5,584 nucleotides of DNA from Candidatus Limnocylindrales bacterium (GTDB taxonomy: Bacteria; Chloroflexota; Limnocylindria; Limnocylindrales; CSP1-4), in the NCBI GenBank assembly GCA_030647575.1, contig JAUSJS010000100.1, positions 1-5,584 on the forward strand, written 5' to 3'. A program made the translations under genes and the position numbers. The notes under the pieces are model-generated. The model had not been told where the DNA came from and ran no database searches. It was given only the letters and a program-made list of their open reading frames with translations. Within the stretch, counting starts at the first letter, position 1. Every line of letters begins with the position of its first letter. Shown piece by piece: positions 1 through 4,784 of this stretch.

Positions 1-301
1 CGGGTGCCAGCGTGTACCCGCCGATCCGATGCGCGAAAGAATCCGCGTTCTGCAGGAATAGCGTGTCGCCTTCGACGAGCTGGAGGTCTGCCGGGATGGC
101 CGGCACCGGAGCCCCGGCCGCGATCCGCTCGGCCGTGTCGATCGGGATCGTGACCACGACCTGTTCCGGCTGCCTGGTGGAACCGGCGCCCAGGGCGAGC
201 CAGGCGGCCGTGCCAAGCGTCATCCCAAGAGCCAAACCGGCGAGGATCGAGAGGGCCCAGTGCCGCAGGCCGCGGGATCGGGCAAGCCCGGACAACGTCA
301 C
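1..301 (-). CDS. Membrane-anchored cupredoxin-like protein, partial (3' end beyond the window)
   Basis: One hundred residues are visible and the gene is cut by the left edge. A short basic N-terminus is followed by a hydrophobic segment at about residues 15-38, which is a membrane anchor or uncleaved signal. After a linker comes a stretch starting near residue 72 that reads like the first strands of a cupredoxin fold: LVEGDTLFLQNADSFAHRIG fits the family pattern GD-x-hydrophobic-x5-D-x3-H, in which the His is often the first copper ligand. The Cys/His/Met loop would lie beyond the window, so copper binding is unproven. The start chosen is a GTG 43 nt after the subunit III stop, with a weak GGGG five bases upstream; a TTG two codons later is possible. 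No start codon in this frame lies between position 349 and this GTG. Its place directly after coxIII suggests a role in electron delivery to, or copper handling for, the oxidase. It could also be a structural cupredoxin-fold protein without metal. Confidence 0.75.
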   Translation of the reverse strand, partial: MTLSGLARSRGLRHWALSILAGLALGMTLGTAAWLALGAGSTRQPEQVVVTIPIDTAERIAAGAPVPAIPADLQLVEGDTLFLQNADSFAHRIGGYTLAP

Positions 302-344
302 GCCGGCCCCGATCGGCGTCGAGCCGGCCCCGGATTGGATCCCA

Positions 345-944
345 TCACAGCAGGTAGAGCGTGGGGAAGATCACGAACACCCACAGCGCGTCGACGAACG
401 TCCAGTAGACCACCGAAGCGGTCAGGCCCCAGTGCGCCTCGGCCGAGAAATGCCCACGCCGGATCAGCCTCCCGACCAGGGCGAGGACGACGAGGCCACT
501 TAGGACGTGGGCGGCGTGGAGCCCGGTCGTGGAGAAGAAGGCTGTGCCGAACGGGGTGCCCGGCCCGAATTCGGCCGAGGACCATTCGATCGCGACTCCG
601 ACGAGGAACAGAACCCCCAGCAGGATCGTTCCGGCCAGCCAGCGTACCGCAAGCTTTCGCTCATCGCGGCGGATGGCCGCGAGCGCCCGATAGGCCAGGA
701 CGCTGCTCCCGGCGAGCACGAGCGTCAGCCCCACGCCGAGCCCGGGGTTGATCGTCTCGGGCCGGAACGTGCCGTTGAGGTAGAAGCGGGCCGCGATGAA
801 GGCCGCGAACAGCATCGATTCGGACGCGATGAACAGGCGCAGGCCAAGCCGGCCGATGGCCGTCCGGTCCTCCTCGGGCTCCCCAGCCGCGGCCCGGTGG
901 CCCTCGGGCGGAGGCCCTGCCAGCGAACCCGAGACAGTGCTCAC
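345..944 (-). CDS. ctaE: Heme-copper (cytochrome c) oxidase subunit III, short five-helix form
   Basis: Integral membrane subunit III of an A-type terminal oxidase. It has no redox centre and in relatives stabilises the D-channel side of subunit I. The 199 residues contain five membrane segments (about 33-56, 68-90, 101-120, 136-160 and 174-198), which matches the short bacterial form lacking the first two helices of the seven-helix version. Family signatures are the helix with ESMLF (E42), FFSTTGLHAAHVLSG (H143, H146) and the C-terminal YWTFVDALW (180-188). The last motif is usually YWHFVD, so T182 replaces a commonly conserved His. The start is GTG, sharing a GTGA overlap with the subunit I stop, and a GGAGGG lies six bases upstream, so translation is probably coupled to ctaD. 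The N-terminal 30 residues are Pro/Ala/Glu-rich and look cytoplasmic and disordered. The stop is followed after 43 nt by the cupredoxin-like gene. Confidence 0.95.
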   Translation of the reverse strand: MSTVSGSLAGPPPEGHRAAAGEPEEDRTAIGRLGLRLFIASESMLFAAFIAARFYLNGTFRPETINPGLGVGLTLVLAGSSVLAYRALAAIRRDERKLAVRWLAGTILLGVLFLVGVAIEWSSAEFGPGTPFGTAFFSTTGLHAAHVLSGLVVLALVGRLIRRGHFSAEAHWGLTASVVYWTFVDALWVFVIFPTLYLL

Positions 945-2797
945 GGGACGCCCTCCACACCCTGCCGCAGGGCTGGCACCGTGGCATGGACCGCGCCAGG
1001 CACCCCGTAGTCATACGGGTGGCCGTCGACGACAGGGGTGACCGGGAAGTTCTCGAGCGGCGGTGGGGAGGAGACCTGCCATTCGAGCGTCCGCGCGCCC
1101 CACGGATTTGCAACCGCCCGCGGCGTCTTCGACGACACCATCGCGCGAACGAGGTTGTAGGCGAAGACGAGGAAGCTCGCCCCGAGCACCAGCGACATCG
1201 CGCTGATGAGCGCATTCATCTGCTGCAGCTCGGCCGGATACACCGCGATCCGACGGTTCATCCCGTTCAGCCCTACCCAGAACATCGGGAGGAAGGTGGC
1301 ATTGAAGCCGAGGAACATCAGCCAGAAGTGGAGCTTCCCGAGCCGCTCGTCGTACATTCGCCCGGTGATCTTCGGGAACCAGTAGTAGATGGCCGCGAAG
1401 AGGGCGAAGATCTCGCCGCCGATGATCGTGTAGTGGAAGTGAGCGACGACGAAGTACGTGTCGTGCAGGCTGACGTCCGTCGGGACGTCGGCCAGGAAGA
1501 TCCCGGTGATCCCGCCGATGAGGAAGTTGAAGATCACCGCCAGGGCAAACAGCATCGGCGTTCGCAGCCACAGGCGGCCCATCCAGATTGTGCCCAGGGC
1601 AGACAGGAAGAGCAGCCCCGTCGGAATCGAGATGAGCTCGGTCGAGACGAGGAACGGAGCCAGGAGCTGCTCGGGCATCCCGCTCACGAACATGTGGTGG
1701 GCCCACACGATCCCGGACAGACCCAGGATCCCGAGGAACCCGCCGACCGCCCAGCGGTACGCGAACAGCGGCTTGCGGGAGAAGTGGGTCAGCACCTCGA
1801 GGGTGATCCCGAACCCGGGCAGCACGAAGATGTAGACGGCGGGGTGCGAGTAGAACCAGAAGATGTGCTGGTAGAGCAGCGGGGCCCCGCCCGCGGCCGC
1901 GTCGAAGAACGACGTCCCGGCGACCCGGTCGAGGAGGACCATCACCATGGCGGCTGCGAAGAACTGGGTGAAGAGCAGCGCGATCCACGACGCGGCGTAG
2001 ATCGCCCAGACGAAGATGGGCAGGCGGCCCCACGTCATCCCCGGGGCGCGAAGGTGGTGGATCGTGACCAGGAAGTTGAGGCCACCCAGGATCGACGACA
2101 GCCCGAACGTGATGATCGCCAGGTTGAACAGCACCTGGCCGCTGGCGTTGCGGACGGAGAGCGGCGGGTACGCCGTCCAGCCCGAGTCCCAGCCGCCGAC
2201 GGCGAGCGAGCCCAGAAGCAGGACCGCGACCGGGGGAACGAGCCAGAAGGTCAGCGCGTTGACGCGCGGGAAGGCCACGTCGCGGGCGCCGATGAGGATC
2301 GGCACGAAGTAGTTCCCGAATCCACCCACGATCGTGGCCACCGCCACCGCGATCATGATGATCCCGTGCAAGCTCATCACGACGTTGTAGGTCCCGTCAT
2401 CGAGCAGCGGCTGGACCGGTTCGATGAGGTGGATGCGGATGAGCAGCCCGAGGGCGCCCGCGGCGAGGAACAGCAGCAGGAACGTGACCAGGTACTGGAC
2501 GCCGATGACTTTGTGGTCGATCGTGAAGGTCAGGTAACGGCGCCAGTCGGTCGGTCCGTGCTCGGTCGGGCGGCCGAGCCATTCGCGCCCCCAGCGCTCC
2601 CAGAGCCCGACGCCGAGCAACCAGCCCGGCAACGCGAATATGTAGCCGACCGTGAAGCTCAGCTCGAACGACCAGGGCGGACTGCCGGTCGCAACCCGCG
2701 CGAGCGCGGTCAGGCCGGCACCGATGGCGAAACCGACCAGCGCCCACGCGAGGCCTCGAGCGACCGGCCGGAACGCCGACCAGATCGATGGGGTCAC
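941..2797 (-). CDS. ctaD: Heme-copper (cytochrome c) oxidase subunit I, type A2
   Basis: Catalytic subunit reducing O2 to water at a heme/CuB centre and coupling this to proton transfer. From the GTG at 2797 it has 618 residues, longer than the usual 520-560 because two extra membrane helices (about 13-35 and 45-69) precede the canonical first helix (97-121, after TIDHKVIG). Visible ligands: H144 (SLHGIIM) and H455 for the low-spin heme, H453 (VVAHFHY) for the high-spin heme, and H318, H367 and H368 for CuB. Y322 in HPAVY is the Tyr cross-linked to His in the family. The D-channel entry is present (D173 and N180 in GARDVAFPRVN). Helix VI reads YSHPAVY: A320 replaces the channel glutamate and Y316-S317 is the YS motif of type A2. 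The K-channel lysine is replaced by L396 in PTGLL. The tail has TLEWQ and SSPPP, common at the end of the family. An upstream start at 2860 would overlap ctaC and has no comparable ribosome site, so GTG is preferred. Confidence 0.96.
   Translation of the reverse strand: MTPSIWSAFRPVARGLAWALVGFAIGAGLTALARVATGSPPWSFELSFTVGYIFALPGWLLGVGLWERWGREWLGRPTEHGPTDWRRYLTFTIDHKVIGVQYLVTFLLLFLAAGALGLLIRIHLIEPVQPLLDDGTYNVVMSLHGIIMIAVAVATIVGGFGNYFVPILIGARDVAFPRVNALTFWLVPPVAVLLLGSLAVGGWDSGWTAYPPLSVRNASGQVLFNLAIITFGLSSILGGLNFLVTIHHLRAPGMTWGRLPIFVWAIYAASWIALLFTQFFAAAMVMVLLDRVAGTSFFDAAAGGAPLLYQHIFWFYSHPAVYIFVLPGFGITLEVLTHFSRKPLFAYRWAVGGFLGILGLSGIVWAHHMFVSGMPEQLLAPFLVSTELISIPTGLLFLSALGTIWMGRLWLRTPMLFALAVIFNFLIGGITGIFLADVPTDVSLHDTYFVVAHFHYTIIGGEIFALFAAIYYWFPKITGRMYDERLGKLHFWLMFLGFNATFLPMFWVGLNGMNRRIAVYPAELQQMNALISAMSLVLGASFLVFAYNLVRAMVSSKTPRAVANPWGARTLEWQVSSPPPLENFPVTPVVDGHPYDYGVPGAVHATVPALRQGVEGVP
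951..956 (-). promoter_or_regulatory. Ribosome binding site of ctaE
   Basis: GGAGGG on the minus strand, six bases before the GTG at 944. It lies inside the last codons of ctaD. It supports the GTG start and the four-base gene overlap, the usual arrangement for translational coupling. Confidence 0.8.
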
Positions 2798-2802
2798 CGC
2801 GT

Positions 2803-2809
2803 CCCTCCC
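2803..2809 (-). promoter_or_regulatory. Ribosome binding site of ctaD, fixes its start
   Basis: GGGAGGG on the minus strand, five bases before the GTG at 2797, in the 14-nt gap after the ctaC stop. It is the strongest Shine-Dalgarno match in the operon. It argues for the 618-residue protein over a version 21 residues longer that would begin inside ctaC. Confidence 0.85.
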
Positions 2810-2811
2810 AT

Positions 2812-3864
2812 CTATTTCACGTCCAGGACGCCGACCATGTCGAGAGGATGGGCGTCGCACCTGAACGGGTAGCGCCCGGCCGGCAGCGCGGGGACGACCA
2901 GCGACTGCACGATCGGCCCCTCCTCGAGGAGGGATCGAGCACCGTCCACCAGCTGGTCAGCCGCACCCGGCTGGTAGACGGCGATGTTGTGGGGGATACC
3001 CGCGTCGTCATTGCGGAAGGTGATCCTCGTCGGCACCCCGGCCCTGGTCTCGAGCCGGTCGAGCGAGAAGCGGATGTCCTTCGCCGAGATCGAGAGCTCT
3101 TCGCCACCAGGTGGCAGCGAAGCGCCGCCCCCACCGCTCAAATTCCGTTGCTGCGCCAGCCAGGCCACGAACTCGGCCTGCGGGACGACCCGCACCGGCA
3201 TCATCATCCGCGAGTGCGCGATGCCACAGAGCTGCGAGCACTGGAGGCGGTATGCGGGATCGGCGGCGTACGCGCCGAGTGTCGTGGGACGGAGCGAGAC
3301 CGACGTCGTCAGGCCCGGGACGGCATCGACCCGCATCGCGAAGGCCGGCACCCAGAAGGCGTGGATGACATCGAGACTGGTGACGTCGAAGCGGACCGAC
3401 CGGTCCACCGGCAGGACGAGCTCCGTGTCGCTCTCCGCGTCCCCTGCCGGATAGTGCGCCTTCCAGGCCCACTGGAATGCGCTGATCTCGACGACGAGGT
3501 CAGGGTCAGTCGCCGGCCGCATGAACTTGGGCAGCTCGGTGAGCCCGGGGTAGATCATGATCACGAGCGTGAGGCCGGCGGTGATCCCGAACCACGCGCG
3601 GGGGACACGGCCTCGGCCGCGGATCGGCGGCCCGTCCCCCGCGGGGGACCCGGCCACGCGGAACCGCACCACGCTGTAGATGAGCGTCGCCACGACGAAT
3701 GTGAAGACCGGGACGGCCAGGACGACCAGGAACCGGAACGCCGCCGCGATGTCGGCGGCTTTGTCGGAGCCAGGCGCGGGCAGAATGTCGACCTGGGCCA
3801 AGGCTTCGCCGATCGCCGTCAGGATGAGCCAGAGCACGCCGACGCCGATCAGGTGGCGCTTCAT
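2812..3864 (-). CDS. ctaC: Cytochrome c oxidase subunit II with CuA, fused to a C-terminal blue-copper cupredoxin domain
   Basis: Subunit II takes electrons on the outer face of the membrane and passes them through CuA to subunit I. From the ATG at 3864 it has 350 residues. A hydrophobic signal-like segment (3-23) ends in ALA-Q, a plausible signal peptidase site, and two membrane helices follow (40-67 and 90-108). The aromatic FQWAWKAHYP (130-139) corresponds to the electron-entry loop near CuA. The CuA ligands are H168, C209, C213, H217 and M220; Q211 sits where Glu is usual (C-S-Q-L-C). A Gly/Pro linker (241-255, NLSGGGGASLPPGG) leads into a second cupredoxin domain (256-350) with H292 (IPHNIAVY), C336, H339 and M343 (FRCDAHPLDM), a complete type-1 copper set. 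There is no CxxCH, so this is not a caa3-type cytochrome c fusion. The ATG is favoured because the hydrophobic segment starts right after it; an ATG 28 codons upstream has no ribosome site and an uncharacteristic N-terminus. Confidence 0.95.
   Translation of the reverse strand: MKRHLIGVGVLWLILTAIGEALAQVDILPAPGSDKAADIAAAFRFLVVLAVPVFTFVVATLIYSVVRFRVAGSPAGDGPPIRGRGRVPRAWFGITAGLTLVIMIYPGLTELPKFMRPATDPDLVVEISAFQWAWKAHYPAGDAESDTELVLPVDRSVRFDVTSLDVIHAFWVPAFAMRVDAVPGLTTSVSLRPTTLGAYAADPAYRLQCSQLCGIAHSRMMMPVRVVPQAEFVAWLAQQRNLSGGGGASLPPGGEELSISAKDIRFSLDRLETRAGVPTRITFRNDDAGIPHNIAVYQPGAADQLVDGARSLLEEGPIVQSLVVPALPAGRYPFRCDAHPLDMVGVLDVK
2815..3099 (-). other. Domain: C-terminal type-1 copper cupredoxin of subunit II
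   Basis: About 95 residues starting at EELSISAKDIRF and ending at the ctaC C-terminus. It shows the order expected of small blue copper proteins: an AGVPTRITFRNDD strand pair, a first His in IPHNIAVY, a LPAGRYPFRC strand, then C-x2-H-x3-M and a final VGVLDV strand. The ligand codons are at 2989-2991 (His), 2857-2859 (Cys), 2848-2850 (His) and 2836-2838 (Met). It shares one open frame with the CuA domain through a Gly-rich linker, with no sign of a frameshift. The likely role, by inference, is a built-in electron donor to CuA. Confidence 0.85.
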
Positions 3865-3878
3865 GCCGCTCGTAGGTT

Positions 3879-3883
3879 CCTCC
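3879..3883 (-). promoter_or_regulatory. Probable ribosome binding site of ctaC, with long spacing
   Basis: GGAGG on the minus strand, fourteen bases before the ATG at 3864. This is longer than the usual 5-9 bases. No in-frame start codon lies closer, so either initiation tolerates the spacing or the leader folds to shorten it. It is the only good Shine-Dalgarno match in the gap. Confidence 0.5.
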
Positions 3884-3887
3884 GTCC

Positions 3888-3914
3888 CACGGCCGGTTTC
3901 GCAGCCGGGCCGTG
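3888..3914. repeat. Inverted repeat, 7-bp arms, 13-nt spacer
   Basis: CACGGCC at 3888-3894 pairs perfectly with GGCCGTG at 3908-3914. It sits four bases upstream of the GGAGG proposed for ctaC, so as RNA it would form a stem just before the ribosome site. It may be a leader structure, or a chance match in GC-rich DNA. Confidence 0.4.
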
Positions 3915-3930
3915 TCGCGAGTCTGCCTGG

Positions 3931-3943
3931 GTGGTGCGACCAC
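3931..3943. repeat. Inverted repeat GTGGT-GCG-ACCAC, possible operator half
   Basis: Perfect 5-bp arms around GCG. It contains TGGTGCGA (3932-3939), which recurs exactly at 3948-3955, sixteen bases along. Two copies of the same 8-mer, each within its own palindrome, suggest a paired protein-binding site. Confidence 0.4.
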
Positions 3944-3947
3944 GGCA

Positions 3948-3963
3948 TGGTGCGAACGCACCA
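3948..3963. repeat. 16-bp near-palindrome TGGTGCG-AA-CGCACCA
   Basis: Seven-base perfect arms separated by two bases, the most symmetric element in the window. It lies 84 bp upstream of the ctaC ATG. The two-base spacing fits an operator for a dimeric regulator better than an RNA hairpin, though a six-pair stem with a four-base loop is also possible. The binding protein is unknown; the adjacent LuxR-type regulator is one candidate. Confidence 0.5.
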
Positions 3964-3968
3964 AAGTG

Positions 3969-3985
3969 CGCGAACCGCTTTCGCG
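3969..3985. repeat. Inverted repeat CGCGAA-CCGCT-TTCGCG just after the regulator stop
   Basis: Six-base perfect arms with a five-base loop, starting seven bases after the regulator stop codon on the minus strand. The position suits a transcript-end hairpin. It is followed only by CACTTTGG, not a U-rich tract, so it is at best a weak or factor-assisted terminator, or a stabilising stem. Confidence 0.4.
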
Positions 3986-3991
3986 GCGCGG

Positions 3992-4651
3992 TCAGATCAG
4001 GCGGTGGTGGAACCCGTAGACGACAGCCTCGACCCGGCTGTGCGCGCCGAGCTTGCGCTCGAGGTTGAGGATGTGGTTGCGGGCAGTAAACCGGCTGATC
4101 GTCAACGTCTCGGCGATCTCCACCGTCGATTGCCCGGTGGCGAGCAGGCGGAGCACCTCCAGCTCTCGCCGGCTGAGGGGCTGGCCGATGGGCGGGACGG
4201 CCGACCGCTCGACCGCCCGTGCGGGCGAGGACGCGCTCGCGATGGCGCTGCCGTCGGCCGGCCGGCTTCGGGGTCGGACCAGGTGAAGCATGTACGGCCG
4301 GGCCCGGTCCCCGTTCGAGGCGAGGATGATGCTGCTGGTCAAGCAGATCGGCTCGCCGTCGGCCGTTCGCGCGACGATGTCGTAGGCCTCCGTGGGCCGC
4401 CCCCGCCTCGCGTTGGCCGCGACCCGGCAGTTGCGTCGGCAGACAGGGTGACCGTTCAGTTCGGTGCCCGCCATCACCTCGTAACAGCGGCGACCGATGA
4501 CCTCGGCGGCGGGGCGACCGAGCAGCCGCTCGGCCTCCGGGGACCAAGCGACCACGCGCTGCCGGCCGTCGCTGATGAAGATGGCGTCGGCGCTGCGGAA
4601 ATCGCGCAGCCAGTCGAGGATGGGTCCGTCCTGGATCGGGAGACGCCGCAT
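3992..4651 (-). CDS. PAS domain, LuxR-type (GerE) helix-turn-helix transcriptional regulator
   Basis: A DNA-binding regulator of 219 residues from the ATG at 4651. The N-terminal half (about 11-127) is a PAS sensor: ADAIFISDGRQRVVAWSPEA and LLGRPAAEVIG are typical of its first strands and helices. It carries three cysteines, C56 (RRCYEV), C71 and C75 (VCRRNC), spaced C-x14-C-x3-C, which could bind a metal or cluster or sense redox; a fourth is C103. A Ser/Ala/Arg-rich linker follows (about 128-157). The C-terminal LuxR HTH (about 158-216) has LSRRELEVLRLLATGQS and the recognition helix region TISRFTARNHILNLERKLGA. There is no phospho-receiver domain, so it looks like a one-component sensor. 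The ATG has GAAGG five bases upstream; a TTG 17 codons earlier has no ribosome site. It lies upstream of ctaC on the same strand and divergent from the NTF2-like gene, so either may be its target. The ligand is unknown. Confidence 0.88.
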   Translation of the reverse strand: MRRLPIQDGPILDWLRDFRSADAIFISDGRQRVVAWSPEAERLLGRPAAEVIGRRCYEVMAGTELNGHPVCRRNCRVAANARRGRPTEAYDIVARTADGEPICLTSSIILASNGDRARPYMLHLVRPRSRPADGSAIASASSPARAVERSAVPPIGQPLSRRELEVLRLLATGQSTVEIAETLTISRFTARNHILNLERKLGAHSRVEAVVYGFHHRLI

Positions 4652-4656
4652 GTGGG

Positions 4657-4661
4657 CCTTC
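4657..4661 (-). promoter_or_regulatory. Ribosome binding site of the PAS-LuxR gene, decides its start
   Basis: GAAGG on the minus strand, five bases before the ATG at 4651. No comparable site precedes the in-frame TTG at 4702. The shorter 219-residue protein, which starts just ahead of the PAS domain, is therefore preferred. Confidence 0.6.
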
Positions 4662-4770
4662 GATGGATCGGTCGGCGGGACGCATGAGAACCCTACCACC
4701 AATCGTGCGGCGCATCTGTTCGCCCAGCTGTCGTGGCGGAAGGACGCCGCAAGCGATGAGCGCGACCACG

Positions 4771-4777
4771 AGAGGAG
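4771..4777 (+). promoter_or_regulatory. Ribosome binding site of the NTF2-like gene, fixes its start
   Basis: AGAGGAG, seven bases before the GTG at 4785. It selects this start over in-frame upstream codons that would extend the protein across the divergent spacer and back into the regulator gene. Confidence 0.8.
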
Positions 4778-4784
4778 CTCACGA

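Larger units (their letters stand above)
3865..3991 (-). promoter_or_regulatory. Leader between the regulator and ctaC, probable oxidase operon promoter region
   Basis: A 127-bp non-coding gap, the only sizeable one ahead of the oxidase genes, so the operon promoter probably lies here or upstream of the regulator. It holds four short perfect inverted repeats (listed separately) and a direct repeat TCGCACCA twice at a 16-bp period on the minus strand. I see no convincing -35/-10 pair and no run of T residues for an intrinsic terminator after the regulator gene. Read-through from the regulator into ctaC is therefore possible. Confidence 0.5.
4652..4784. promoter_or_regulatory. Divergent intergenic region, expected to hold two promoters
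   Basis: A 133-bp spacer between the start codons of the PAS-LuxR gene (leftward) and the NTF2-like gene (rightward). It must contain, or be close to, both promoters, and autoregulation by the LuxR protein from here would be common for the family. I see no strong -35/-10 pair. The only symmetric element noted is the small CGAT-GG-ATCG at 4661-4670, and no exact copy of the TGGTGCGA repeat found ahead of ctaC. Confidence 0.5.

Noticed and set aside
12..503. Plus-strand open frame across the left edge
   Set aside because: It runs opposite the cupredoxin-like gene and the end of ctaE. The minus-strand reading gives a clear membrane anchor and cupredoxin pattern, while this one has low-complexity composition.
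2798..2860. Longer ctaD starting at 2860
   Set aside because: It would overlap the end of ctaC by 49 bases with an Arg-rich leader. The GGGAGGG-GTG pair at 2797 is far better.
986..2872. Very long plus-strand open frame (628 codons) opposite ctaD
   Set aside because: Its product is dominated by Arg, Glu, Asp, Gln and Pro with no recognisable domain. It mirrors a certain oxidase gene in GC-rich DNA, where antisense frames stay open by codon bias.
3865..3948. Longer ctaC starting at the ATG at 3948
   Set aside because: No ribosome site precedes it, its ATG lies at the edge of the palindrome at 3948, and the added 28 residues are not typical of a signal region.
3964..3991. Intrinsic terminator after the regulator gene
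   Set aside because: A hairpin is present but no U-rich tract follows it, so it is reported only as an inverted repeat.
4652..4702. Longer PAS-LuxR protein from a TTG at 4702
   Set aside because: A rare start codon without a ribosome site; the ATG at 4651 has GAAGG at good spacing and still includes the whole PAS domain.
4497..4784. N-terminal extension of the NTF2-like gene
   Set aside because: The frame is open upstream, but this stretch lies over the regulator gene and divergent spacer. The strong ribosome site and GTG at 4785 mark the start.
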